Origin: Hyphomicrobiaceae bacterium | Lineage (GTDB): Bacteria > Pseudomonadota > Alphaproteobacteria > Rhizobiales > Hyphomicrobiaceae | Direction of reading: 5' to 3' | Length of the DNA stretch: 59,102 nucleotides | Assembly (NCBI GenBank): GCA_025359165.1 | Contig: JANYHG010000032.1 | Location: 1 to 59,102 of the forward strand | In this document: piece by piece, positions 1 to 8,597 of the stretch | Numbering within the stretch: position 1 is the stretch's first letter | Layout of the letters: every line of letters starts with the position of its first letter | The notes under the pieces: model-generated | The model's database searches: none | The model's input: only the letters and a program-made list of their open reading frames with translations | What the model was told of the DNA's origin: nothing | Position numbers and translations under genes: made by a program

Positions 1-630
1 GGCGGAGTTACTTGTGGCGACTTTGAGCTACGAAAACCGTCCAAATCCGTCCCTCCTCCAAGCTCCGAGGTTGAGAGAGTTCTCGCGGGAGACGGTGGAC
101 AAGCACAGCAGGCGGAGTGCGAGATGCCGCGCGCCGACTACATCCAAAATCATGCGCGGCTCGCCCGCACTCCGCACCCGGTGAATTTTTTTTCGAGAAA
201 TGTGGGTGCTGATTTTCAAAAGCCAGTGGGCTGATTGTGCCGGATTGAGTCTGGGGATCGGGTTGCAGCGGCATAATGGGCGGATCGTGGCGCTGCTTCG
301 AGCGAACAGGTCAGTAGCGGAAGGCCTCGCAAGCGCATCCAGCGACCCGTCATCCCGGCGAAGGCCGGGACCCACGACAAGATACATTTCTGCTGCACTG
401 GTTAGTGTTTGTAGCCGTTTTTAGCAGAACGCAGAACTAGCATGAGGGTGCGATAGCACCTTGTCGTGGGTCCCGGCCTTCGCCGGGATGACGAAATTTA
501 AGGTGTCGGCAAGCGAGCTGTTGGTGACCCGCCACGACCAATCGAGGAACTCTGCGGGTGCACACCGTCCCAAAGCGGCACGGGATTTGCGGAGCAGCGG
601 TCATTGTGAGGCCAGCCCCGGAGAAGTTCG
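1..630. other. Repeat-rich intergenic leader without a convincing gene
   Basis: No reading frame here has a ribosome site and a recognisable protein. The stretch holds two inverted-repeat structures. One is a 10-bp pair at 112-121 and 166-175 (GCGGAGTGCG and its complement). The other is a perfect 34-bp pair, listed separately. Short frames over the repeats translate to the stock peptide WVPAFAGMT, which is a by-product of this repeat class and not a protein. The left part (about 1-180) may be the remnant of a repetitive element, but I cannot name it. Confidence 0.6.
348..493. repeat. Perfect 34-bp inverted repeat pair (REP-like)
   Basis: The arm at 348-381 and the arm at 460-493 are exact reverse complements over 34 bp, separated by 78 bp. 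Each arm is itself palindromic in its middle (CCCGGCGAAGGCCGGG). The core is the short extragenic repeat commonly seen in alphaproteobacterial genomes, which when translated gives WVPAFAGMT. Transcribed, the pair could form a long stem with a 78-nt loop. It lies upstream of the epimerase gene at 631. Whether it is a transposable REP/MITE-like unit or only a transcript structure cannot be decided from one locus. Confidence 0.85.
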
Positions 631-2472
631 ATGCTTACTGTATCATATGTGTGCGCTGACGGTCTGACGTTCCAGCTTGCCGTCTCGGAAGCGGCGACTG
701 CCGGCGCGCAGACGGCTGTCATTCAGTCGGCGCTCGACACGGTCGCCGGGCATGGTGGCGGCACCGTCAGCTTGTCGGCGGGAACCTGGACCCTCGCTGG
801 ATCGGGCAAGGCCGCTGACGGTTGCTTGAAGATCGGTAGCGACACGGCGCTCGAGGGTGCCGGCATGGGCGCGACCGTGCTCAAGCTCGCCGATGGATCG
901 TCATCGGTAACGGGCATCCTGCGCACCGACAGCGGCAAACTGCTTCCCGACGGCACTTATTCCACCGTGCACGACGTGTCGGTCAGCGGCCTCTCTATCG
1001 ACGGCAACGGTGCGCACACGACCGGCAACGTCGACGGCTTCTACTGCGGACCGAAACCCGGCACGGCGCAGGCCGATACGAACATCACGCTCGATCACGT
1101 CGAGATCTCCAACTGTTCGCGGTACGGATTCGATCCGCACGAGCAAACGGTCGGACTGACGATCGCCAACAGTTCCGGGCACAACAACGGCGTCGACGGC
1201 TTCACGATCGACTTCTGTTCCAATGTCACGCTGACCAACAATACGGCCTACGCCAATGGTCGCCACGGCTTCAACATCGTCACGGGATCGCACGATGTGA
1301 CGATGACCGGCAACGATGCACACGACAACGGCGGCTCCGGTATTTCGCTGCAGACCGGCGACAACGAAATCCGCGCCTGGACCGACAGCATTCACATCAC
1401 CGGCGGCAGTCTGGATCACAACGGCCGCGCCGGGATCGAGATCAAAGAAGCCAGCCACATCGACATTTCGCACGTGACGATCTCGGCCAACGGGATGGAC
1501 GGCGTGCTGCTGTCCGGAGTCGACGGCGTCTCGATCACTGCGAACACTTACGCCGACAACGGCGGCACAGGCAGCGTGCGCATCGCGGGTTATCTGCAAG
1601 ATTTCACCGACGCCGACGTATCCAACGATCGCTGGATCGCCTCGCACAACGTCACCATCGACGGTGTGCATCAGAACGATCCAAGCGTTGCCACAAACGT
1701 CCCGATCTGGAACTATTCCGTCTCATCGGGGGACGACACGATCAACGGCAGTGCAGGTGCGGACGTCATCGCCGCCGGTAGCGGCAACGACACGGTCAAC
1801 GGTGGCGCGGGCAACGACAGTCTCAGTGGCAACGACGGCAACGACATCCTTTGTGGCGGCGACGGCGTCGACAAGGTTTATGGCGGTGCGGGCGACGATC
1901 GGCTCATCCTCTCGAACGGCTATGACATCCTCGATGGTGGCGCGGGCTCAGACACGGTCGATACGTCGAAAGCGGTCAGCGCGGTCAGCATCGACCTGTC
2001 GACCACGACAGCGCATATCGTGTCGAATGGCGTCGTCGTCGCCGATCTCGTTTCGATCGAGAACATCAAAGGCTCGTCGTACGCCGACACGCTGTCAGGC
2101 AACGCATTGGCCAATGCGTTCGAGGGCGGTGGTGGCAACGATATCCTCGACGGGCGCGCCGGCAACGATGTCCTGAGCGGCGGCGGCGGCAACGATCGTC
2201 TCATAGGTGGGACTGGTAACGACGTTCTGTCCGGCGGCACCGGCTCGGACGTGTTTGCGTTTTCAGCCGGCTGGGGCAGCGACACCATAACCGACTTCAC
2301 GCGCAAGCAGGACAAGATCGAATTTTCTGGCGTCGACGGATTGACGGGATTTGCGCAACTGGCCATCAGCCAAGTCGCAGGCGATACACACATCGCCTAC
2401 GGCGGGCACGAGATCATCCTGGCGGGCATCGCCGCCTCGAGCGTGCAAGCGAGCGATTTCATTTTCGTGTGA
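631..2472 (+). CDS. Secreted mannuronan C5-epimerase-like protein with RTX repeats
   Basis: 613 residues. Residues about 20-345 form a right-handed beta-helix of the AlgE A-module type. The motif YGFDPHEQ at 165-172 matches the AlgE active site, so Y165, D168 and H170 correspond to AlgE4 Y149, D152 and H154. D194 in DGFTIDF corresponds to AlgE4 D178. Residues about 366-442 and 482-546 are glycine/aspartate RTX nonapeptides (GGxGNDxL) that bind calcium, and the end (ITDF..DKIEFSG) is the serralysin-type C-terminal region used by type I secretion. By family this enzyme turns mannuronate into guluronate in alginate-like polymers outside the cell. There is no classical signal peptide. GGAGAAG at 620-626 is the ribosome site. 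No alginate synthesis or type I exporter gene lies nearby, so the true substrate is open. Confidence 0.85.
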   Translation: MLTVSYVCADGLTFQLAVSEAATAGAQTAVIQSALDTVAGHGGGTVSLSAGTWTLAGSGKAADGCLKIGSDTALEGAGMGATVLKLADGSSSVTGILRTDSGKLLPDGTYSTVHDVSVSGLSIDGNGAHTTGNVDGFYCGPKPGTAQADTNITLDHVEISNCSRYGFDPHEQTVGLTIANSSGHNNGVDGFTIDFCSNVTLTNNTAYANGRHGFNIVTGSHDVTMTGNDAHDNGGSGISLQTGDNEIRAWTDSIHITGGSLDHNGRAGIEIKEASHIDISHVTISANGMDGVLLSGVDGVSITANTYADNGGTGSVRIAGYLQDFTDADVSNDRWIASHNVTIDGVHQNDPSVATNVPIWNYSVSSGDDTINGSAGADVIAAGSGNDTVNGGAGNDSLSGNDGNDILCGGDGVDKVYGGAGDDRLILSNGYDILDGGAGSDTVDTSKAVSAVSIDLSTTTAHIVSNGVVVADLVSIENIKGSSYADTLSGNALANAFEGGGGNDILDGRAGNDVLSGGGGNDRLIGGTGNDVLSGGTGSDVFAFSAGWGSDTITDFTRKQDKIEFSGVDGLTGFAQLAISQVAGDTHIAYGGHEIILAGIAASSVQASDFIFV

Positions 2473-2476
2473 GCGC

Positions 2477-2524
2477 GCCGGCGGCGGGCGCGTCGAGCCA
2501 AAAAGATCCGCCCGCTGCCCCGGC
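2477..2524 (+). terminator. Possible imperfect hairpin after the epimerase gene
   Basis: GCCGGCGGCGGGCG at 2477-2490 can pair imperfectly with CGCCCGCTGCCCCGGC at 2509-2524 just after the stop codon. No T-run follows, so it is only a weak terminator candidate. It bears on whether the cupin gene at 2691 is co-transcribed with the epimerase. Confidence 0.25.
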
Positions 2525-2690
2525 CTTGATGTGATTGTCGCCGCAACCGGCATTAAGCTGCGACGACGGCCGCTGCGGACGTCGACGTCGAATTATTCGA
2601 GATCGTTAACGATATTATCGCCTTGCTGAGAAATTACTGCAGTCATAAGCTGAAGTCGTTCTTCCAATTATTTTTTGTGAGGAAATGGCG

Positions 2691-3671
2691 ATGCTGAACA
2701 ATCGTCCGCACGCAAGTGTCTCTCCGTCAGCGATGGGCGTCACCAGCGCTTCTCCTGTCATCACTTATGTCTCGGACGAGCAACGCGCGCGAATGCTCGC
2801 GTTCCAGTCTTTCAAATTCAAGCATAGCCTCGCGCCGAAAAACCTCATGCCGCTCGACAAGGTGAAGGATCTCACACGCGAGATGCTAGCGCAAAAGCGC
2901 TTCTCACAGATTTACAGCCGCATCGGCGCGCAAGAGCTCGCGCCACAAAATGTCTTCGATGCACTCACTGCACTCGAGGCTCTGCACCCAACCGACACAT
3001 GGGTTCGATTGCAAGACGTCGATGCGGTCCTGCCGGAGTTTCGAGATGTCGTAGAACAATTTTATGCCGATCTTTCCGAGCTGTTTCAGCGAAACATAAA
3101 AGCAGAAGTGCTCAGACCATTCGTGACGATTTTCGTGTCCTCACCCGGCGAGACCACGCCCTACCACATCGATCACACGTGGAATTTCCTGCTGCAATTG
3201 AGTGGTAGCAAAACGGTGCATCTGTTCGATCCAACCGATCCGAACGTCCTGCAGCCTAACGATCAAGAAGATTGGTACTGCAGGCGCAGGGGTGTCGTGC
3301 AGCAGCCCGGAACAACCGGGATCGCCTATCGGCTCGATCCGGGCGAAGGCGTCCACCACCCTGTCAACGCGCCGCATTGGGTACAGAACTACGACGAGGT
3401 TTCGGTCTCGTTGTCACTGGGGTTATGTCGGCACGACTCCACACGCAAAGCAAAAATACATCAAACAAACTGGCTGTTGCGCAAAGCCGGGTTGAAGCCG
3501 AAGCCGCCCGGACACTCGCCGCGTGGCGACCAGATCAAAGCGCTGATCATGGAGTCGATGTCTAATCGTCATCCCAAAAATTTCGACGAGACGCTGTACT
3601 CCGGCTTCAATCGTATCTTGTCGCCGGCCCGGTTTTTGAAGCGCGTCGCCGAGCGTAGCCGGCCGTCGTAA
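2691..3671 (+). CDS. Cupin_8/JmjC-type Fe(II)/2-oxoglutarate oxygenase-like protein
   Basis: About 326 residues. The iron-binding pattern is visible: HID followed by HTWNFLLQLSGSKTVHLFD (near residues 159-180) and later GEGVHHPVNAPHW (near 219-230). These supply the HxD pair and a distal histidine of a double-stranded beta-helix fold of the cupin_8/JmjC class. Members hydroxylate proteins or small molecules using 2-oxoglutarate and oxygen; the substrate here is unknown. An ATG at 2685 also opens the frame, but GAGGAA at 2679-2684 abuts it and is well spaced from the ATG at 2691, so 2691 is preferred. It lies about 215 bp after the epimerase gene on the same strand and may share its transcript. 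It converges with the amidotransferase gene. The iron ligands are assigned by pattern only. Confidence 0.7.
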   Translation: MLNNRPHASVSPSAMGVTSASPVITYVSDEQRARMLAFQSFKFKHSLAPKNLMPLDKVKDLTREMLAQKRFSQIYSRIGAQELAPQNVFDALTALEALHPTDTWVRLQDVDAVLPEFRDVVEQFYADLSELFQRNIKAEVLRPFVTIFVSSPGETTPYHIDHTWNFLLQLSGSKTVHLFDPTDPNVLQPNDQEDWYCRRRGVVQQPGTTGIAYRLDPGEGVHHPVNAPHWVQNYDEVSVSLSLGLCRHDSTRKAKIHQTNWLLRKAGLKPKPPGHSPRGDQIKALIMESMSNRHPKNFDETLYSGFNRILSPARFLKRVAERSRPS

Positions 3672-3690
3672 AAGGCTGCGACGTCGAGGC

Positions 3691-4488
3691 TCAAACGCTG
3701 TCGATCAACTCGCGTTCGATGGCGAAGGGGTGCATCGCGACTTTTCCGGCGCTGACGGTCAGAAAGCTTTGCGCGGGTACGGCTGTCCAACCCATCTGTC
3801 CGTGATCGAGCGGCTCAGAGACGACCAGCGTGCCGCCGACTTCCGTGCACACGCGCGTGTAAAGCGTAGGCGGCTGCCGATCCGAGGCATAGCGTACGGC
3901 ATACAGGGTGCGGCCGTCGGTAAACGCGGCCGTGAAGCGCAGCGGTTCGTCGATGCGCGCGCGCCGCATTTCGTCCTCGACCAGCGACAGCGTGCGGGCG
4001 ACCGCGCGCATAGGCTCGCGTTCCAATCCGAACGAAAGCATCAAAAGGAAGATGGCTTCGCTGTCGGTGGTGCCGGCTCGGTGACTGAAAAGTTCATCTG
4101 GGATCGCGGTGTCGATGCGCCGACGGATGCGGTCGTAGCCGCCGATCTGGCCATTGTGCATGAACAGCCACGGACCGTGAGTGAAAGGATGGCAGTTGGC
4201 GCGCGTGGTGGCAGTGCCAGTGGATGCGCGCACATGGGCGAAAAACAGGCGCGACTGAATTTGATGTGCCAGCGACAGCAGGTTCTCGTCGCTCCAGGCG
4301 GGGCGGATGTCGCGAAAGGTGCCGGGCTTGGCGCGAGCACCGTACCAGCCCAGACCAAAGCCATCGGCGTTCACTTCGGTTTTGGCTTCCTTGCAATGCC
4401 GGCTCTGCGCCACAAGGCTCTGACACGGCCGCGAGACGAATTCCTCGAGGAATACCGGCTCCCCCTGATAGGCAACCCAACGGCACAT
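3691..4488 (-). CDS. Class II glutamine amidotransferase (YafJ/EgtC-type)
   Basis: 265 residues. The chosen ATG at 4488 gives the N-terminus MCRW, so Cys2 becomes the N-terminal nucleophile after methionine removal. A longer frame to 4545 would bury this cysteine and is rejected. AGGGGAT precedes the chosen start. Class II glutaminase motifs follow: NADGFGLGWYG, FAHVRASTG and NCHPFTHGPWLFMHNGQIGG, the last being the glutamine-binding region. Such proteins hydrolyse the amide of glutamine or of gamma-glutamyl compounds, as in EgtC of ergothioneine synthesis and the Dug3/YafJ group. No ergothioneine genes (egtB, egtD) are seen nearby, so the general class is safer than EgtC. It appears to be a single-gene unit. 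Confidence 0.8.
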   Translation of the reverse strand: MCRWVAYQGEPVFLEEFVSRPCQSLVAQSRHCKEAKTEVNADGFGLGWYGARAKPGTFRDIRPAWSDENLLSLAHQIQSRLFFAHVRASTGTATTRANCHPFTHGPWLFMHNGQIGGYDRIRRRIDTAIPDELFSHRAGTTDSEAIFLLMLSFGLEREPMRAVARTLSLVEDEMRRARIDEPLRFTAAFTDGRTLYAVRYASDRQPPTLYTRVCTEVGGTLVVSEPLDHGQMGWTAVPAQSFLTVSAGKVAMHPFAIERELIDSV

Positions 4489-4696
4489 GCGTCGATCCCC
4501 TTTATTGCGCGCGCCCGGGCCTTCAGAAGTCGCCCAGAGAATCACAGTTGTATTGTGCCACTCGCTGCATGAACGCGAGATTATCGAGCGGCGTCAGGCT
4601 CAGGTGGCTACGTCTGAAGCACGTTGTGACTGGGAAATTTGTCAATGCCGCGTCAGGCGCTCAAGATCGCGCGCTGCGTCGGAAGCTGAGCGCAGC

Positions 4697-7600
4697 TCAG
4701 TTGAGGCGACCGGCGGCATGAGCCAGGAACAAATAGGTGCGGCCGCTCGGCGACGAGAGATGGCTCTCCATGGTGCGCCCACTGGCGTCACGCGCTTCGC
4801 TTTCGCGCAGAAGTCGTTCGAAGTCGGCCAGGAACTTGTCGACCGTGCCGTGAAAAACTGCTTCGCCAGCATAGCGGCGGACGACTTCATCGAAGGTCGA
4901 GCGACCGTCGGGCGTGTAAATGCTGCGCACCATGATACCGCGTTGCCCGGCACGATAGCGCGACCAGATCGCTGCGGCCGTATCGGGATCGAGTGCGCTG
5001 GCGATCACCTCGAGATTGATCGGCGCGCCCGGTGCGGCGTTGGGGTTGTGCTCCGTCATCACGACGGGTGCCGGCGGTGGCGTCTCCGAGGCGCGCGACA
5101 ACAGGTCGCCGAGCGACCAGCGTCCAGGGGCCTGGCCACCCGGCACGTCGGCGGGCAATTGCTGCGTAGTTGGCTGCAGGTATTGCGGCTGCGCATACTG
5201 CTGGTGCGGCAACGGCTGGTACAAATGCTGTTGTTGGGCGGACTGCTGTTGGGCAGGCTGCTGTTGCAGGAGGTGATGTTGCATCGCCGGCTGTGATTGC
5301 GGCTGGCGTGCCTGGTCGGCCCACGCTGCGGTGAGCGAGGCGGGCGGTGCCAGCGTAGTGGGCGAGCGCGTCGACTGGGGGGTGACCGGCGGCATCACAT
5401 CGCGGCGTGCGGCTTCGCGATTGGACAGGCTCGTCAGCTGGTCCAGCGCGCGGATCTGCTCCTGCAGCACACGCCGCATCGCATCCGTGCTTTCGCGGGT
5501 GGCAGCTGGAATGCGCTCGGCTTCGGCGCGCAGGCGATCCTGCTCAGCCTTCAATTCAAGTGCTGCCCGTTGGGTCTTTTGTCTCAGGTCCTCGCTCGTT
5601 TCAGACAGGCGCGAGGACAAGGTGCCCATCTGCTGCGTCATTTCACGGCCGACGTTGGAAAACTGGCTGTGCATGTCACTTAGTGTGCGTGACGCCTGTT
5701 GCTCGGTTTCCTGGCGCATGCGTTCGATATCGGCGAGTGTCGTACGCGCGTGCGTCTCGGCGGATCTGCTCAATTCATGGGTAAGGCTGCGCGCCCGCGT
5801 CTCGGCGGCGGACATGGAGCCTTCGATATTCGCCGAGTAGCCCTGCATCACCGCGTCGAGTTCGCCAGCCTTGCCGGTCAATTTCTGCAGCGTGTCGTTG
5901 AGTTCGGCGTGGCGCGACTTCAAGGTGGTGTCTATGCGGAAGTTCGCTGTTTCGAGCGCGTTCGCGGCGCGCATGATCGACTGGCCCTGGTTTTCGAACC
6001 GGTTTGTCACACCGCCGATCTGGGTCAGCAGGTTCTCCGACACACTGCGAAGCATATCGGCTTGCCCCGACAGCCCCTCGATCGCTTTGACCGATTGCTT
6101 GGTGATGTTCTCGCTCGACCGTCTGACAGCATCGATGCCGTGCATCAACGTCTCGTCGATGTCGGACGATTGGCGTCCGAGCGCATCGGCAAGTTGCCGC
6201 GCATGTGTTTCCATGGCCGACGACAACGCAATGGCTTTTTCGCCAATGACGCTGTCGATCGTCGACGTCGAGCGCATGATGGAATCGTCGAACAGGCGGA
6301 CGCGTTCGGCAAAAGCGCTGTCTAGCGCCTGGGTGCGCGCCATCAACACGTCGCTCATATCGTTGGAACGCTGCGCCAGCGTGGCGTCGAGTGCCATGGT
6401 GTAGTCGTGAAAGACCGCTTGCATCTCGGTGGTGCGATTGCCCAGGGCAAGGTTGATCGCGCCGGTGTATTCGTCGAGCACCTGCTGCAGATGTCCAGTG
6501 CGATCCGACAGGGCACCTTCGATCTTGTCGGAGGCCAACAGCAACGTGTTTTCGATTTTTCCGGAGACCACACCGAGGGAGCCCTCGAGCTTGTCGGAGG
6601 CCTTGAGCAGCGAACCCTCGAGGGCGATCAGGTTCTGGCCGGCGCTTTCGATGATGCGCGCAAGCTTGCCCTGCTGGCCATTCAACTTCTCGATCAGCGC
6701 CGGGACTTCATCGCCCATCGCCCTTAGCGTGGTGTGCATATCCGTGGATGTCGTCGCAAGCTGTGTACGCTCACTGGCCAGCTCGGTCAGCACGCGGCGG
6801 ATGCGCTGCTCGTTTTCCTGAAACGATCGTTCGAGGTTGCTGACCTCGCTGTGCACCATGGCTTCGAGTTCGCCGGCGCGGCCGATGGCCTGCGACACGG
6901 CATCATTCATAAAGTTGACCTGCTTGCGCACGGTCTGGCCCAACGACGATACCGACTGCTCGGCGCCACGATCCGGCTCAGCCAGTCGCACGGCGACTTC
7001 GGTCATGGCCGACGACATCAAGCGGAGTTCCTGCGCCCGCCACACGAGGGTGGCGAGGAACCAGAACAATACGATTGGCAACACGATGGTTGCCGACAGC
7101 GTCAACAGGACGGGCTTCGCCAGCATCGCCCAGATACTCGTGCCCGTCGCCATATCGGCGGCCAGCATGCCATAGCCGAAACCTAATCCGAGCATGGCCC
7201 AGACGGCGCTGACGTAGGCGGCGACCTTGAAGGGCTGCCGGGAGGGTTTCTGCTCCAGCGCGTAGATCAATGCGCCGATGGTCGGAATGTCATCATTGGC
7301 GGCCAACTGGGTGCGCGCGGGGCCTGCCGGACGCCGTTTGGCGGCGCGCCGCACTGGCTGTTCAGTCGTGGCTTCGGGTTCCGGTTCTCCGGACGGTGCA
7401 AACGCAGCAGCCGCCTCGGCTGCGGTTTTGACCGCATTGGCTGCCGCCTTCGGCATCGGCGGCATGGCATTCAATTTCTGCGCGAGCGGCAACGCCGGCG
7501 GGACAGCCGGGGATGGCGGCAAAGACTTCGACAACGACTTCGCGAACGGTGACGCTTGCAACGCCGGCGGCGCGGCGGCCTCAATCGGGGCGGCATCGCT

Positions 7601-7747
7601 GATCTTGTCTGTCTCGGACGAAGCCGGCCAGACAGGCGGAAACACTGCAGTAGACGCAGCCTCGCCTGCGGTCACACGACCCGCGTCAGCGCTATCGCCG
7701 GCAATAGCCTGGGGCGCGATCTTTTTGCTGGACGTGTCTTGCCCCAT
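4697..7747 (-). CDS. Large membrane coiled-coil protein, Growth Pole Ring (GPR/RgsE)-like
   Basis: 1016 residues. Order of parts: an Ala/Pro-rich cytoplasmic N-terminus (1-170), two membrane segments (about 175-197 and 212-236), then about 550 residues of heptad-rich helix with repeated SDKIEGSL-like and ERV..FDDSI-like units (240-800). A Gln/Pro-rich linker follows (about 840-890), then a compact C-terminal domain ending FLAHAAGRLN. This plan matches the apolipoprotein-like GPR of Agrobacterium and RgsE of Sinorhizobium, which form a ring at the growing pole of polar-elongating Hyphomicrobiales; those proteins are about twice as long. The assignment is by architecture only, so a generic coiled-coil membrane protein remains possible. 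The ribosome site before the ATG is weak. The gene stands alone, with about 350 bp upstream to the Hpt gene. Confidence 0.6.
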   Translation of the reverse strand: MGQDTSSKKIAPQAIAGDSADAGRVTAGEAASTAVFPPVWPASSETDKISDAAPIEAAAPPALQASPFAKSLSKSLPPSPAVPPALPLAQKLNAMPPMPKAAANAVKTAAEAAAAFAPSGEPEPEATTEQPVRRAAKRRPAGPARTQLAANDDIPTIGALIYALEQKPSRQPFKVAAYVSAVWAMLGLGFGYGMLAADMATGTSIWAMLAKPVLLTLSATIVLPIVLFWFLATLVWRAQELRLMSSAMTEVAVRLAEPDRGAEQSVSSLGQTVRKQVNFMNDAVSQAIGRAGELEAMVHSEVSNLERSFQENEQRIRRVLTELASERTQLATTSTDMHTTLRAMGDEVPALIEKLNGQQGKLARIIESAGQNLIALEGSLLKASDKLEGSLGVVSGKIENTLLLASDKIEGALSDRTGHLQQVLDEYTGAINLALGNRTTEMQAVFHDYTMALDATLAQRSNDMSDVLMARTQALDSAFAERVRLFDDSIMRSTSTIDSVIGEKAIALSSAMETHARQLADALGRQSSDIDETLMHGIDAVRRSSENITKQSVKAIEGLSGQADMLRSVSENLLTQIGGVTNRFENQGQSIMRAANALETANFRIDTTLKSRHAELNDTLQKLTGKAGELDAVMQGYSANIEGSMSAAETRARSLTHELSRSAETHARTTLADIERMRQETEQQASRTLSDMHSQFSNVGREMTQQMGTLSSRLSETSEDLRQKTQRAALELKAEQDRLRAEAERIPAATRESTDAMRRVLQEQIRALDQLTSLSNREAARRDVMPPVTPQSTRSPTTLAPPASLTAAWADQARQPQSQPAMQHHLLQQQPAQQQSAQQQHLYQPLPHQQYAQPQYLQPTTQQLPADVPGGQAPGRWSLGDLLSRASETPPPAPVVMTEHNPNAAPGAPINLEVIASALDPDTAAAIWSRYRAGQRGIMVRSIYTPDGRSTFDEVVRRYAGEAVFHGTVDKFLADFERLLRESEARDASGRTMESHLSSPSGRTYLFLAHAAGRLN

Positions 7748-8100
7748 ACCCCGAACCCACTCGCACCGGGAAAACCGGCCCCGCCAAGGAGAACCGGATC
7801 ATAAAACCTTTTACACTATAGGCCTATCCGGTCTGCACACCAATTTTTACCGCTCCTGGTCGACACCGAAACGGTGCAAAACACGTGAGGGTACCCACCG
7901 TCAGTCTAGTTCCACTTTAGGGCGAAACCAAGAACTCGACCCCGCCGGGCCGCGTCACCGCCCTCCGGTGCGAAGACGTAATCAGTAATTGATTAACGGT
8001 ATCTCTTCATCAGCGCTTAGCGGGTGCGCATTAGGCTGATCATCAGGGGGTACATTCCGTTTCGCATGCCGTTGCCCCCGCCGAAGCACTCGAGGTCGAC
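7748..8100. other. Divergent intergenic region between the GPR-like gene and the Hpt gene
   Basis: 353 bp without a supported gene. It must hold promoters for the coiled-coil gene (leftward) and the Hpt gene (rightward). AT-rich patches near 7798-7825 and 7980-8000 are plausible promoter ground, but I see no box clear enough to name. Confidence 0.5.
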
Positions 8101-8529
8101 ATGCTGCTGCTAGACACACCCCGCTTCATACTCGACACGGCGCATTCGCATGACGCAGCGCGCAATGATCGCCGTCAGCGCCCACGCCCTGATGGCGGGA
8201 CCAAACCGGTCGATCTGCAGTACCTCGCACGCTTTACCCTGGGTGACCGGGCGCTGGAACGTGAAGTGCTGGATTTGTTCCTGGCTTACACGCCCATCTA
8301 TTTCGCAAACCTCAAAAGTTCGGCGACGGCAAAAAGCTGGCACGATGCCGCGCACACACTCAAGGGTGCGGCGCGCGGGATCGGCGCGTGGCGTCTCGGC
8401 CGCTGCGCTGAGGCGGCCGAGCGGCTGCGTTTCGATACCGATATCGACCGGCGCGCCTTCGCACTCGACGTCACCTCAGAAGCGCTCGACGAAGCCATCG
8501 GATTCATCAAGACGCTGTCGGTGCGCTGA
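8101..8529 (+). CDS. Hpt (histidine phosphotransfer) domain protein
   Basis: 142 residues. The motif AHTLKGAARGIGA near residues 84-96 is the Hpt phosphoacceptor motif, with His85 as the likely phosphorylated residue, followed by the helix RLGRCAEAAERL. Preceding residues (PVDLQYLARFTLGDRALEREVLDLFL) form the first helices of the four-helix bundle. GAGG at 8092-8095, five bases before the ATG, supports the start. By family it relays phosphate between a hybrid histidine kinase and a response regulator. No kinase or regulator lies in the window, so it is an orphan relay protein. The first 30 residues (with DAARNDRRQRPRP) are not part of the domain and look disordered. It is followed after 68 bp by tRNA-Lys. 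Confidence 0.75.
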   Translation: MLLLDTPRFILDTAHSHDAARNDRRQRPRPDGGTKPVDLQYLARFTLGDRALEREVLDLFLAYTPIYFANLKSSATAKSWHDAAHTLKGAARGIGAWRLGRCAEAAERLRFDTDIDRRAFALDVTSEALDEAIGFIKTLSVR

Positions 8530-8597
8530 AACGCGCCGTCGAACCACGCATGCTCGCTTGCCAAGGCGGTCGATCCCTAGTATCCAGCGCGGCGGTA

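Noticed and set aside
461-667. A frame translating to MSWVPAFAGMT at the start
   Set aside because: This peptide comes from a widespread intergenic repeat and is not a protein.
901-1671. A 256-residue open frame on the minus strand inside the epimerase gene
   Set aside because: It is the antisense of regular beta-helix repeats, which keep the opposite strand open. No ribosome site or protein motif; the plus-strand gene has clear family motifs.
1730-2250. Short repeated GGC-GGC-GAC-type units that look like a tandem DNA repeat or CRISPR-like array
   Set aside because: They encode the RTX nonapeptides in frame, vary at third bases, and have no spacer-repeat structure.
4487-5296. A 269-residue plus-strand frame against the coiled-coil gene
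   Set aside because: Antisense shadow in GC-rich DNA; arginine-rich, no motifs, no ribosome site.
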